Below are positions 9,632-18,505 of a stretch of 64,000 bases of DNA, in pieces (position 1 is the stretch's first letter; the number at the start of each line of letters is the position of its first letter). The DNA is taken from NCBI RefSeq assembly GCF_006539145.1, contig NZ_BJML01000001.1, positions 186,001 to 250,000 of the forward strand, read 5' to 3'. Made by a program: the position numbers and the translations under genes. Below the pieces are notes generated by a model. It was given only the letters and a program-made list of their open reading frames with translations, was not told where the DNA came from and made no database searches. Source of the DNA: Microbacterium testaceum. Lineage in GTDB: Bacteria; Actinomycetota; Actinomycetes; Actinomycetales; Microbacteriaceae.

Positions 9632-9741
9632 CGAGATCACGTGACTCCGCCGAGAACACCTGCCCCGGCGTGTGCGCTCGCCCCGATCACGTGATGTCGG
9701 CGGCCGGGCCTGGGCTTCCCGTGCGAGGTCACGTGATCTGG
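9632..9741. repeat. 19-bp-pitch palindromic element, CGAGATCAC family, copy 1
   Basis: Forward motifs CGAGATCAC (9632) and CGAGAACAC (9651) are 19 bases apart, and reversed motifs GTGCGCTCG (9672) and GTGATGTCG (9691) are again 19 apart, with offsets 0/19/40/59. An additional half-element with TCACGTGA lies at 9724-9741. The same offsets recur at 48974. With the two terminators, this fills the 332-base gap between sucD and the permease gene, which has no coding signal. Confidence 0.7.
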
Positions 9742-9795
9742 CAGCCGGGCGCCGCCGCCGGGGCCGCATTGCGCGCCGTGCGGAGCACCGCGACA

Positions 9796-9830
9796 GAGAA
9801 GGGGCCCGGATGCCGTGGCATCCGGACCCC
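9796..9830 (-). terminator. terminator after the NCS2 permease gene
   Basis: A 14-bp stem (9801-9814 with 9817-9830; one G-U pair on the minus-strand transcript) with GGATGCC/GGCATCC inner arms, followed on the minus strand by TTCTC. It lies 15 bases beyond the stop of the minus-strand permease gene. Confidence 0.8.
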
Positions 9831-9845
9831 TCGCTGGCGCAGGCG

Positions 9846-11297
9846 TCAGCCGAGCAGGGCCTCGACCGGTCCGCGGGCGAAGAAGACCACGAAGCCGGCG
9901 GCGACGATCCACAGCAGCGGGCTGATGCGGCGCGCGCGACCCGACAGGGCCTGGATCAGCACCCAGCTGACGAAGCCCGCGCCGATGCCGTTGGCGATCG
10001 AGTACGTCAGGGGCATCACCGTCACCGTGAGGAAGACCGGGATGAGCACCGACATGTCGCTGAGGTCGACGTGGCGGATCTGCGCCATCATCAGCGCGCC
10101 GACGATGACCAGGGCCGCGGCGGCGATCTCGGTGGGGACGATGCTCGTCAGCGGGGTGAAGAACATCGCGAGCAGGAACAGCGCGCCGGTGACGACGTTG
10201 GCGAGTCCCGTGCGGGCGCCCTCGCCGATGCCGGAGCCCGACTCGATGAACACGGTGTTCGACGACGACGAGGTCGCACCACCCGCGACGGCGCCGATGC
10301 CCTCGATCACGAGCGCCGAGCGCAGACGCGGGAAGGTGCCGTCGGGGGCGGCGAGGCCCGCTTCGCGGGAGAGGCCGGTCATCGTGCCCATCGCGTCGAA
10401 GAAGTTCGTGAACACGAGCGTGAAGACGAGCATGAGGGCGGCGAGCACACCGATGCGACCGAACGAGCCGACCAGGTCGACCTGACCGACGAGTGACAGG
10501 TCGGGAAGGCCGACCCACTGCGCGGGGAGCGTCGGCACGCTGAGGCCCCAGCCGCCGGGGTTGCCGTCGGCCTTCGCGCCGAGGCCCGTGACGGCCTGGA
10601 CGATGACCGCGATCACGGTGCCCGAGAGCAGACCGATCAGCAGCGCGGCCTTGACCTTACGTACCAGCAGCACGGCGGTGATGACCAGGGTCAGCACGAA
10701 CAGGGCCGTGGGGATCGTGGTGATCGAGCCTCCGACGCCGAGTCCGACCGGCGGAGAGCTGAGACCGGTCGAGGTGACCAGACCGCTGTCGACGAAGCCG
10801 ATGAAGGCGATGAACAGTCCGATGCCGACCGTGATCGCCGTCTTCAAGGCGAGGGGCACCGCCTCGAAGATCATGCGGCGCAGGCCCGTGACGGCCAACA
10901 GCACGATGATGAGGCCGTTGATGACGACGAGGCCCATCGCCTCGGGCCAGGTGACCTGACCGACGATGCCGACCGCGAGGAACGAGTTGATGCCCAGGCC
11001 CGCGGCGAACGCGAACGGCAGGCGCGTGACCAGACCGAACAGCATCGTCATCACACCCGCGGTGAGCGCGGTGACGGCGGCGACCTGCGAGAAGCCGAGC
11101 GCGTTGCCGGCGACGTCAGGAGTGCCCGACAGGATGATCGGGTTGAGGATGACGATGTACGCCATCGTGACGAAGGTGACGACGCCGCCGCGGATCTCTC
11201 CGCCGACGGTCGAGCCGCGGGCGGTGATCTCGAAGAACCGGTCGAGGCCGTTCTTCGGTTCGGGGACGGCCGTGGTCTCGGGAGCGGAAGCGCTCAT
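9846..11297 (-). CDS. NCS2 family (AzgA-like) purine permease
   Basis: A 483-residue polytopic membrane protein of the AzgA/PbuG branch of nucleobase:cation symporters, which import adenine, guanine or hypoxanthine. The N-terminal signature RGSTVGGEIRGGVVTFVTMA, then YIVILNPIIL, the AFAAGLGINSF motif and TNFFDAMGTMTGLSREAG are typical of this branch; 12-14 membrane segments can be counted. The gene is divergent from the deazaflavin oxidoreductase gene with 66 bases between them, and GGAG stands five bases before the ATG. No purine riboswitch is visible upstream. Confidence 0.92.
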   Translation of the reverse strand: MSASAPETTAVPEPKNGLDRFFEITARGSTVGGEIRGGVVTFVTMAYIVILNPIILSGTPDVAGNALGFSQVAAVTALTAGVMTMLFGLVTRLPFAFAAGLGINSFLAVGIVGQVTWPEAMGLVVINGLIIVLLAVTGLRRMIFEAVPLALKTAITVGIGLFIAFIGFVDSGLVTSTGLSSPPVGLGVGGSITTIPTALFVLTLVITAVLLVRKVKAALLIGLLSGTVIAVIVQAVTGLGAKADGNPGGWGLSVPTLPAQWVGLPDLSLVGQVDLVGSFGRIGVLAALMLVFTLVFTNFFDAMGTMTGLSREAGLAAPDGTFPRLRSALVIEGIGAVAGGATSSSSNTVFIESGSGIGEGARTGLANVVTGALFLLAMFFTPLTSIVPTEIAAAALVIVGALMMAQIRHVDLSDMSVLIPVFLTVTVMPLTYSIANGIGAGFVSWVLIQALSGRARRISPLLWIVAAGFVVFFARGPVEALLG

Positions 11298-11363
11298 GAA
11301 AGCTCCAGGGAAAAGGGGGAGGGGCTAGACCGGAGGGGAAGACGCCGACGTATCGTGTGAGCT

Positions 11364-11801
11364 ATGTCACTCTCAGGAGAGTATCTCCCCAGCACCAGCG
11401 AATGGGCCCGTCAGCAGGCAGAGACCTTCGAAGCCACGGGGGGCAAGGAGTCCGCCGACATGCGGGGCGTACCCATCATCGTCCTCACCACCGTCGGCGC
11501 CAAAACCGGTGGTCTGCGCAAGACCGCCCTCATGCGCGTCGAGCACGACGGAAAGTACGCGGTCGTGGCATCCAAGGGCGGTGCTCCCGAGCATCCCGCG
11601 TGGTTCTACAACCTCGTGAAGAACCCTCGTGTGGCCCTGCAGGACGGCGACGTGAAGAAGGAGTACGACGCGCACCAGGCCGAGGGCGCCGAGCGCGAGG
11701 AGTGGTGGGGCTACGCGACCGAGGTCTGGCCCGACTACGACGAGTACCAGAAGAAGACCGAGCGCCGCATCGAGCTGTTCGTGCTGGAGCCGGTGGACTG
11801 A
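11364..11801 (+). CDS. nitroreductase family deazaflavin-dependent oxidoreductase
   Basis: A 145-residue protein of the Ddn/FGD-type split-barrel family that binds cofactor F420 and reduces quinones or other acceptors. Family landmarks are [19 protein letters not shown] near residues 37-55, [21 protein letters not shown] near 68-88 and the C-terminal [20 protein letters not shown]. It is close to the standard length. The -10 box TATCGT ends seven bases before the ATG, so the transcript is probably leaderless. The natural substrate is unknown. Confidence 0.9.
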   Translation: MSLSGEYLPSTSEWARQQAETFEATGGKESADMRGVPIIVLTTVGAKTGGLRKTALMRVEHDGKYAVVASKGGAPEHPAWFYNLVKNPRVALQDGDVKKEYDAHQAEGAEREEWWGYATEVWPDYDEYQKKTERRIELFVLEPVD

Positions 11802-11826
11802 GGCGTCACCCGCGCGCCTGAGCTGC

Positions 11827-11886
11827 TGAGTGTCCAAGACACCCGGTCGTGTCGAAATTTCATCCGGGTGTCTTGGACACTCAACG
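11827..11886. repeat. palindromic element, GTGTC family, copy 1
   Basis: Arms 11827-11846 and 11864-11883 are perfect 20-bp inverted repeats around a 17-base loop. GTGTC recurs at 11830, 11849 and 11868, exactly 19 apart, and GACAC at 11838 and 11876 (38 apart). A second copy follows 134 bases later. Together they occupy most of the 426-base gap before nirB; the rest shows no coding signal. Confidence 0.85.
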
Positions 11887-11959
11887 CGGGTCGCACGCGC
11901 TTTGGCGCCACGCGCGGACTCGGGTGCCACGCGCGCGCGAGCTTGTCGCCGCCGAAAAG

Positions 11960-12020
11960 TTGAGTGTCCAAGAAACCCGGACGTTCTCGAAATTCGTCCG
12001 GGTGTCTTGGACACTCAACG
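11960..12020. repeat. palindromic element, GTGTC family, copy 2
   Basis: Arms 11960-11982 and 11996-12018 form a 23-bp inverted repeat with one mismatch. The unit matches copy 1 along almost its whole length, including TCGAAATT in the loop and the flank CAACG. GTGTC at 11964 and 12002 are 38 bases apart, two 19-bp steps. Confidence 0.85.
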
Positions 12021-12144
12021 AGAATCACCGGTACGAGCGGGACCGGGGAGGACGCGGCAGCGGCGGATGCCGAGACGTCACGGCCGCGAGCACGCACGGG
12101 CCCCGGACGGAGAGCGGATGCCGGGACCCAAACCTCACACCACA

Positions 12145-12221
12145 GTCACCGCCGCGTGAGCGAAACGTTCGCCGGGGGTAACGCCGGGGCGAGGCCGGGG
12201 GAAACCTCGGCTGCCTAGCGT
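12145..12221 (+). promoter_or_regulatory. nirB promoter region with GlnR-like half-sites
   Basis: TAGCGT at 12216-12221 is a -10 box seven bases before ATG 12228. Upstream stand GTCAC (12145), GAAAC (12162), GTAAC (12178) and GAAAC (12201), half-sites like those bound by GlnR or NnaR in actinobacteria, although the spacing does not fit a standard GlnR box. Control by nitrogen status is expected from the gene content. Confidence 0.4.
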
Positions 12222-12227
12222 CGGGGC

Positions 12228-14885
12228 ATGGCCCGCTCGAACCCCGCAACCGGAACGAAACACGCCGCAGACGCCCCGGCAAACTCCGTCGCGTACGGTG
12301 ACGGCATGCTCCACCCCGCGTCATCCGGATCCGTCGTGGTCGTGGGTGCGGGGATGGTGGCCCACCGCTTCGTCGAGAGCCTCACCAGCCGCGACACCGA
12401 CGGCCGCTGGTCGATCACGGTGCTCGGCGACGAGGCCCGCGGCCCCTACGACCGGGTCGGCCTGACCGGGATCTTCACCGGCAAGACGCCGGACGACCTG
12501 GCCCTCGACGCGGCGGTCCTCGACCATGACCGTGTGCGGGTGCACACCGACGCCCGGGTTACGAAGATCGACCCCGCCGCCCGCACCGTCACCACGGTCG
12601 GCGGCTCCCTCCACTCGTACGACCGCCTCGTGCTCGCCACCGGGTCGTACGCCGCGCGCCTCGCCCTCGACGGCTTCGACCACCAGGGGTGCTTCGTCTA
12701 CCGCACGCTCGACGATGTCGCCGGCATGCGCGCCTGGGTCGCGAAGCGCTCGGCCCAGCTCGGCCGGCCCCTGCGCGGCGCGGTCGTCGGTGGGGGTCTG
12801 CTCGGACTCGAGGCGGCGGGAGCGCTGCAGGCCGAGGGCGTCTCGCCGTTCGTCCTGCAGTCGAACGAGCGGCTCATGTCGGCCCAGCTCGACCTCGGCG
12901 GCGCGAAGGCGCTGCAGCGGCTCATCGAGGCGCGCGGCATCGAGGTGCGCACGAGTTCGGTGACGACGCGGGTGGATGCCGACAAGACCGGCGCCGTGTG
13001 CGGCCTCGAGCTGCGCGACGGCACGTGGGAGGCCGTCGACATCGTCGTCTTCACGGTCGGGGTGCGCCCCCGCGACGAGCTCGCGCGCACCGCGGAGCTC
13101 GCGGTCGATCCGCGCGGCGGGGTCGTCATCGACGCGGGCTGCGATACCTCCGACCCGGCGATCCTCGCGATCGGCGAGGTCGCCAGCTTCGACGGACAAT
13201 GCATCGGCCTCGTCGCTCCCGGCTACGCGATGGCCGAGGTCGCCGCGACCCGCCTGCTCGGGGGCGAGGCCGCGTTCGACGGCTTCGACACCTCGGCGAA
13301 GCTCAAGCTCTCGGGTGTCGAGGTCGCGAGCTTCGGCGACGCGTTCGCCGAGACCCCCAACGCCCTCGACGTCACGTACGCCGACCCCATCTCGGGTGTC
13401 TACAAGAAGCTCGTGCTGAGCGACGACGCGCAGACGCTGCTCGGCGGCATCCTCGTGGGTGACGCCTCGGCTTACACGTCGCTGCGCCCCCTCGTCGGTC
13501 GTGCGCTGGGCGGCGACCCCGCCGCGTACCTCATGCCGTCCGACCTCGCGCCCGCCCCGCAGGGCGACCTGCCCGACGACGCCATCGTCTGCTCGTGCAA
13601 CGGCGTCACGGCCGGTACCGTGCGCGGCGCCGTCACCGAGCACGACTGCGCGGATGCCGCCGAGGTCAAGGAGTGCACCAAGGCGGGAGCGGCGTGCGGC
13701 TCGTGCTTCACGCTCGTGAAGAAGCTCGTGGCGACCGAGCTGGCGGCATCCGGGAAGGAAGTCTCGAACGGTCTGTGCGAGCACTTCTCGTTCACGCGCG
13801 CGCAGCTGTTCGACGCCGTCCGCATCTCGGGGCTGAAGACCTTCACCGCGATCGTCGAGCGCTTCGGCACCGGCCGCGGCTGCGACATCTGCAAGCCGGC
13901 GCTCGCGAGCATCCTGGCCAGCCTCTACTCGGGGCACGTGCTCGAGGGCGAGCTCGCGACGATGCAGGACACCAACGACCACGTGATGGCCAACATCCAG
14001 CGCGACGGAACCTACAGCGTCGTGCCGCGCATCGCGGGAGGGGAGATCACCCCCGAGGGGCTCGTCGTGATCGGCGAGGTCGCGCGCGACTTCGGGCTGT
14101 ACACGAAGATCACCGGCGGCCAGCGCATCGACATGTTCGGCGCTCGCCTCGAGCAGCTGCCCGCGATCTGGAAGCGCCTCGTCGACGCCGGCTTCGAGTC
14201 GGGACAGGCCTACGGCAAGTCCCTGCGCACCGTGAAGTCGTGCGTCGGACAGACGTGGTGCCGTTACGGCGTGCAGGACTCGGTCGGCATGGCCGTGCAG
14301 CTCGAGCTGCGGTACCGGGGCCTCCGCTCGCCGCACAAGATCAAGTTCGGCGTCTCGGGCTGCGCGCGCGAGTGCGCCGAGGCGCGCGGCAAGGACGTCG
14401 GCGTCATCGCGACCGAGGCCGGCTGGAACATGTACGTCGGCGGCAACGGCGGCTTCACCCCGCGCCACGCGGTGCTCTTCGCCGAGGGTCTCGACGACGA
14501 CGGACTGCTGCGGGCCATCGACCGCTTCCTGATGTTCTACATCCGCACCGCCGACCGGCTGCAGCGCACGGCGCCGTGGATGGAGGACTACGAGGGCGGC
14601 CTCGAGGCGCTGAAGGGCGTCGTGTTCGACGACACGCTCGGCATCGCCGACGACCTCGACCGCGCCATGGCCGCGCACATCGACAACTACGAGGACGAGT
14701 GGGCGGCGACCCTCGCCGACCCCGAGAAGCTCAAGCGCTTCCAGAGCTTCGTCAACGCCCCCGACACCGCCGACCCCACACTGGCGTACGTGGCGGAGCG
14801 CGGCCAGCCCCGCCCCGCGACCGCCGAGGAACGCTCCTCCGGGGCGGTCCTCATCGGCGGCACGACCCTGGCGGTGCGCTCGTGA
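12228..14885 (+). CDS. nirB: assimilatory nitrite reductase [NAD(P)H], large subunit
   Basis: An 885-residue cytosolic enzyme that reduces nitrite to ammonium with NAD(P)H. Domains in order: FAD/NAD disulfide-reductase fold (VVVVGAGMVAHRF near residue 35; second GxGxxG in VVGGGLLGLEAAG), BFD-like [2Fe-2S] site (CSCNGVTAG to CGSCF near 450-490), a second BFD-type Cys pair (GRGCDIC), and sulfite/nitrite reductase half-domains with siroheme-[4Fe-4S] cysteines CVGQTWC and GCARECAE. The start at 12228 follows a -10 box directly; ATG 12306, also preceded by TACGGT, is a real alternative and lies closer to the conserved region. It heads the operon with nirD and the siroheme genes. Confidence 0.95.
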   Translation: MARSNPATGTKHAADAPANSVAYGDGMLHPASSGSVVVVGAGMVAHRFVESLTSRDTDGRWSITVLGDEARGPYDRVGLTGIFTGKTPDDLALDAAVLDHDRVRVHTDARVTKIDPAARTVTTVGGSLHSYDRLVLATGSYAARLALDGFDHQGCFVYRTLDDVAGMRAWVAKRSAQLGRPLRGAVVGGGLLGLEAAGALQAEGVSPFVLQSNERLMSAQLDLGGAKALQRLIEARGIEVRTSSVTTRVDADKTGAVCGLELRDGTWEAVDIVVFTVGVRPRDELARTAELAVDPRGGVVIDAGCDTSDPAILAIGEVASFDGQCIGLVAPGYAMAEVAATRLLGGEAAFDGFDTSAKLKLSGVEVASFGDAFAETPNALDVTYADPISGVYKKLVLSDDAQTLLGGILVGDASAYTSLRPLVGRALGGDPAAYLMPSDLAPAPQGDLPDDAIVCSCNGVTAGTVRGAVTEHDCADAAEVKECTKAGAACGSCFTLVKKLVATELAASGKEVSNGLCEHFSFTRAQLFDAVRISGLKTFTAIVERFGTGRGCDICKPALASILASLYSGHVLEGELATMQDTNDHVMANIQRDGTYSVVPRIAGGEITPEGLVVIGEVARDFGLYTKITGGQRIDMFGARLEQLPAIWKRLVDAGFESGQAYGKSLRTVKSCVGQTWCRYGVQDSVGMAVQLELRYRGLRSPHKIKFGVSGCARECAEARGKDVGVIATEAGWNMYVGGNGGFTPRHAVLFAEGLDDDGLLRAIDRFLMFYIRTADRLQRTAPWMEDYEGGLEALKGVVFDDTLGIADDLDRAMAAHIDNYEDEWAATLADPEKLKRFQSFVNAPDTADPTLAYVAERGQPRPATAEERSSGAVLIGGTTLAVRS

Positions 14886-14905
14886 CGATCCTGGAGGCGA
14901 CGAAC

Positions 14906-15331
14906 ATGGATGCCGAGACCCCGGCGCCCGACGCATCGGTCGACGCCCTCGCGGGCGTAGGGCGCTCCGCGTGGACCCGCATCTGCCGGGTCGACGACCT
15001 GCTCGTCGAGCGCGGTGCCGCGGCCCTGGTCGGCGACCGGCAGATCGCCCTCTTCCGTACCTTCGACGGGCGCATCTTCGCCACCGACCAGGTCGACCCG
15101 TTCAGTGGGGCCGCCATTCTGTCGCGCGGGATCGTCGGCGACCGCGCGGGCGTGCCCACCGTCGCCTCGCCCATGTACAAGCAGGTGTTCGACCTGCGCA
15201 CCGGCGCGTGCCTCGACACACAGGGCAAGGAGCCGCTCTCGGTGCGCGTGCACCCGGTGGCGGTGACCGACGGTGACGTGTTCGTCAAGCTCGCCCCCGT
15301 GGCGGACGACGGAGAAGGAGACCCCCGATGA
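14906..15331 (+). CDS. nirD: nitrite reductase small subunit
   Basis: A 141-residue Rieske-like subunit of the NirBD complex. The fold is recognisable from TRICRVDDLLVERGAAALVGD, QIALFRTFDGRIFATDQVDPFSGAAILSRGIVG and the C-terminal half PMYKQVFDLRTGACLDTQGKEPLSVRVHPV. As usual for NirD, the Rieske cysteines are not conserved. ATG 14906 has GGAGG eight bases upstream; a GTG at 14882 that overlaps the nirB stop would add eight residues. It is coupled to the next gene by ATGA at 15328. Confidence 0.93.
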   Translation: MDAETPAPDASVDALAGVGRSAWTRICRVDDLLVERGAAALVGDRQIALFRTFDGRIFATDQVDPFSGAAILSRGIVGDRAGVPTVASPMYKQVFDLRTGACLDTQGKEPLSVRVHPVAVTDGDVFVKLAPVADDGEGDPR

Positions 15332-16563
15332 TCGCTCTCGCAGGACTCGACCTCACCGACAAGCTCGTCGTCTGCGTGGGCGGCGGTTCCGTCGCCCAGA
15401 GACGTATCGCCCGGCTGCGCGCGGCCGGTGCCCGGGTGCGGCTCGTCGCCCCCGTCGCGACGCCGGCCCTCGCCGCCCTGGCCGCGTCGGGCGATATCGC
15501 GTGGATGCCGCGTGGGTTCGTCGCTGAAGACCTCGATGACGCCTGGTTCTGCCACACGGCCACCGGTTCGGCATCCGTCGACGCCGCCGTCGTCGCCGCC
15601 GCCGATGCCCGCCGCGTGTGGTGCGTCAACGCCGGACACGGAGGCAAGGGCACCGCGCGCCTCGCCGCCGAGACCGCGAGCGGCGACGTCATGGTCGGGG
15701 TCGTCTCGACCGCGGGCGCCGATCCTCGCCGTAGCGTCGCCGTGCGCGACGCGATCGCCCAGCGCCTCGCCGCGGGCGCCCTCCCTCTCCGCCGCCGACG
15801 TCGTCCGCTCGTGGGGAGCGTGGCGCTCGTCGGCGGCGGTCCCGGCCCGATCGACCTGATGACCGTGCGCGCCCGCGCCCTGCTCGCCGAGGCCGACGTC
15901 GTCGTGCACGACCGCCTCGGACCCACCGGGGTGCTCCGTGAGCTCGGCGACGACGTGGAGCTCGTCGACGTGGGCAAGCGCCCCCAGCACCACCCCGTGC
16001 CGCAGGACGAGATCAACGCGATCCTCGTCGATCGCGCCGCGAAGGGCCTCCGTGTCGTGCGACTCAAAGGCGGTGACCCCTTCGTCTACGGTCGTGGTGG
16101 CGAAGAGGTGCTCGCGTGCCGGGCCGCCGGCATCCCGGTCGAGGTCGTTCCGGGCATCTCGAGCGCCATCGCCGTGCCGTCGGCGGCGGGGGTCCCCGTG
16201 ACTCACCGCGGCGTCGCCGGCACCCTGCACGTCGTGAACGGTCAGGAGACCCCGAGCGAGGCCACCCTCGCGGCCCTCCGCGACGACAGCGCCACCGTCG
16301 TCGCGCTCATGGGCGTGAGCGCCCTGCCCCGTTTCGTCGCCGCGGCCCGCGCTGCCGGTGCTCCCGAGACCCGCCACGTCGCCTTCGTCGAGAACGGCCA
16401 CACCCCCGCTCAGCGCACGATCCGCACGACGCTCGGAGCAGCGATTCAGGATGCCGAGGCCCACCGGCTCGCCAACCCCGCCGTGCTCGTGTTCGGCGAG
16501 GTCGCCCGGGCAGATCTGCTCATGCCGGTCGCGGTCGCGGCGCACGGGGAGGGCATCGGGTGA
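15328..16563 (+). CDS. cysG: siroheme synthase: precorrin-2 dehydrogenase/ferrochelatase-like domain plus uroporphyrinogen-III C-methyltransferase
   Basis: A 411-residue bifunctional protein for siroheme, the cofactor of NirB. Residues 1-150 are a CysG N-terminal-like NAD(P) domain (VVCVGGGSVAQRRIARL, CHTATGSASVDAAV, NAGHGGKGTARLA). Residues 165-400 are a SAM-dependent methyltransferase (LVGGGPGPIDLMTVRA, VVVHDRLGP, LKGGDPFVYGRGGEE, PGISSAIAVPSAAGVPVTHRG). The protein is about 45 residues shorter than enterobacterial CysG, mainly between the domains, and the chelatase function may be supplied by the CbiX-like protein two genes later. It overlaps both neighbours. Confidence 0.93.
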   Translation: MIALAGLDLTDKLVVCVGGGSVAQRRIARLRAAGARVRLVAPVATPALAALAASGDIAWMPRGFVAEDLDDAWFCHTATGSASVDAAVVAAADARRVWCVNAGHGGKGTARLAAETASGDVMVGVVSTAGADPRRSVAVRDAIAQRLAAGALPLRRRRRPLVGSVALVGGGPGPIDLMTVRARALLAEADVVVHDRLGPTGVLRELGDDVELVDVGKRPQHHPVPQDEINAILVDRAAKGLRVVRLKGGDPFVYGRGGEEVLACRAAGIPVEVVPGISSAIAVPSAAGVPVTHRGVAGTLHVVNGQETPSEATLAALRDDSATVVALMGVSALPRFVAAARAAGAPETRHVAFVENGHTPAQRTIRTTLGAAIQDAEAHRLANPAVLVFGEVARADLLMPVAVAAHGEGIG

Positions 16564-17699
16564 CGACACCCGCGCGGACGATCAGCACGGTGCTCCTCGG
16601 ATGCACCGTGCTGCTTCCCGTCGACCGGCGGTCGGGGGAGCTGTCGGCCGCGCTCGAACGGCACGGTGCTCGCGTGCGGGTCGCCCCGGCGCTGACGATC
16701 ATCCCGCACGTCGACGACGACGAGCTCATCGCCGCCACGCGCCAGCTCGTCGCCGACCCGCCCGACGTCGTGGTGGCGACCACCGGGGTGGGTTTCCGCG
16801 GGTGGATGGAGACCGCCGACGAGGCGGGGCTCCACGACGAACTGAGCGCCGTGCTGCAGCGCGCACGGATCGTGGCCCGCGGGCCCAAGGCGCGCGGGGC
16901 GATCCAACAGGCGGGGTTCGAAGCCGACTGGGTCGCCGAGAGCGAGACCTCGGCGGAGCTGCGCGACTTCCTCGTCGCCGAGGGCATCGCGGGGCTCCAT
17001 GTCGCGGTGCAGCACCACGGCTCCGGAGCCGACGGCCTCGACGACGCCTTCGAGGCAGCGGGCGCGCGCGTGACGAGTCTCACGATCTACCGGTGGGGCC
17101 CGCCGCCCGACCCCGAGGCCGTGGCCGCCTCGACCCGGCAGGTCGCCCGCGGCGAGATCGACGCCGTGCTGTTCACCTCGGCCCCCGCGGCCCGCGAGTG
17201 GATCCTGGCTGCCGAGCGCGCCGAGGCGCTCGCGGGGGTGGCATCCCGTGCGCGAGACGGACGGGTGCTCATCGCGGCGGTCGGCCCGATCACGGCCGGT
17301 CCCTTGCGCGACGCCGGGATCGATCCCCTCGTCCCCGACCGCGGGCGCCTCGGCGCGCTCGTGCGCGCGGTGGTCACGCACTACGGCGGGGCCGATGCGC
17401 CCGTCCTCGCCACGACGGCCGGGCTGCTCGGCATCCGGTCGTCGGGGATCGTGCTCGACGGGGAGTTCACGCCGCTCCCGCGCACGGGCGTCGAGATCCT
17501 GCGAGCTCTCGCGCGCGTGCCCGGCGCGGTCGTCTCGCGCGCCGACCTGGTCGCGGCGCTGTCGAACGCCGAGGCCAGCGGCCACGCCGTCGAGGTCGCC
17601 GTGGCCCGCACCCGCGAGGCGCTCGGCGGCGCCGATCTCATCCGCACGGTCTACAAACGCGGATACCGGCTCGACGTGATCGATGAGGAGGACTCATGA
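16560..17699 (+). CDS. uroporphyrinogen-III synthase-like protein with C-terminal winged-helix DNA-binding domain (NnaR-like)
   Basis: A 379-residue fusion. Residues 1-265 match the HemD two-lobe fold (LLPVDRRSGELSAALERHG, DVVVATTGVGFRGWME, DAVLFTSAPAAREWI, VGPITAGPLRDAGI). Residues about 290-375 are an OmpR/PhoB-type winged helix (PLPRTGVEILRALARVPGAVVSRADLVAAL, then HAVEVAVARTREAL and IRTVYKRGYRLD). In Streptomyces and Mycobacterium, proteins of this build (NnaR) activate nitrite/nitrate assimilation genes together with GlnR. Here it lies inside the operon it probably controls. Whether the first domain still makes uroporphyrinogen III is open. GTG start overlaps the previous stop. Confidence 0.88.
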   Translation: MTTPARTISTVLLGCTVLLPVDRRSGELSAALERHGARVRVAPALTIIPHVDDDELIAATRQLVADPPDVVVATTGVGFRGWMETADEAGLHDELSAVLQRARIVARGPKARGAIQQAGFEADWVAESETSAELRDFLVAEGIAGLHVAVQHHGSGADGLDDAFEAAGARVTSLTIYRWGPPPDPEAVAASTRQVARGEIDAVLFTSAPAAREWILAAERAEALAGVASRARDGRVLIAAVGPITAGPLRDAGIDPLVPDRGRLGALVRAVVTHYGGADAPVLATTAGLLGIRSSGIVLDGEFTPLPRTGVEILRALARVPGAVVSRADLVAALSNAEASGHAVEVAVARTREALGGADLIRTVYKRGYRLDVIDEEDS

Positions 17700-18466
17700 C
17701 CGCGGTACTCATCGCCTGCGCCCACGGCACGCGGTTCGAGGAGGGGCGCGTGGTCGTGCGCGAGCTTCTCGAGATCGTACGCGCGACCGCCCCCGCCGGT
17801 GTCGAGGTGCACGAGGCGTACGTCGACGTGCACGGTCCGTACGTCACCGACGTCGTCGCGGCCGCGCGCAAGCGCACCTCAGACATCGTGATCGTGCCGC
17901 TCCTGCTGTCGACCGGGTACCACACCGAGGTCGACCTGGTGGAGGCGGCCGGCGGTCTTCCCGTGGCTCCCGCGCTCGGCCCCCACCCCGTGCTGGCGGA
18001 GATCCTCGCCGATCGCGTCCGCGAGGCGGGAGCGGGAGCGGGCGACACCGTCGTGCTGGCCGCGGCCGGTTCCACGCGGCCGGGCGCGGTCGTCGACGTC
18101 GAACGCATGGCGGAGCTCATGGCCGAGGCCGGTGTCGCAGGCCCCGTCGTGACGGCGTACGCCGCGGCATCCGATCCCCGCATCCCGGATGCCGTGGACG
18201 CTGCGCGCACCGCCGGTCAGCGAACGGTCGCGGCGAGCTACGTCCTCGCCCCGGGGCACTTCTCGCGTGTCATCGAGAAGGCCGCGGCCGACCTGACCAC
18301 CGCCCCGATCGGAGCGGATCCGCGGGTGGCGACGGTGGTGTGGGAAAGGTGGCGCGACGCGCGGCGTGTGGGGACCGGCGCGGAGGCGACTGCGTCGGTC
18401 GGGGCCGCCCGGGGCGTGCTGGACGCACTGCGCGCTCTCGTCTCACGCGCTCGCCGCCGCGCCTGA
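17696..18466 (+). CDS. CbiX/SirB-type sirohydrochlorin chelatase family protein
   Basis: A 256-residue class II chelatase-like protein. The N-terminal active-site motif is IACAHGTRFEEGR with the catalytic His10, followed by VIVPLLLSTGYHTEVDL with a second conserved His near residue 76; the C-terminal half repeats the fold (LAAAGSTRPGA, YVLAPGHFSRVIE). It probably inserts Fe2+ into sirohydrochlorin to give siroheme for NirB. It is the last gene of the nir operon, starting in the stop of the HemD fusion. A final 40-residue tail rich in Ala and Arg is not part of the fold. Confidence 0.88.
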   Translation: MTAVLIACAHGTRFEEGRVVVRELLEIVRATAPAGVEVHEAYVDVHGPYVTDVVAAARKRTSDIVIVPLLLSTGYHTEVDLVEAAGGLPVAPALGPHPVLAEILADRVREAGAGAGDTVVLAAAGSTRPGAVVDVERMAELMAEAGVAGPVVTAYAAASDPRIPDAVDAARTAGQRTVAASYVLAPGHFSRVIEKAAADLTTAPIGADPRVATVVWERWRDARRVGTGAEATASVGAARGVLDALRALVSRARRRA

Positions 18467-18505
18467 GAGGCGGGCCGGGACGACGCGGGTAGGGTTCCTT
18501 TGCCC

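Noticed and set aside
12145..12205. A classical GlnR box before nirB
   Set aside because: GTnAC and GAAAC half-sites are present, but the distances do not follow the gTnAC-n6-GaAAC spacing, so I list them only as GlnR-like half-sites.
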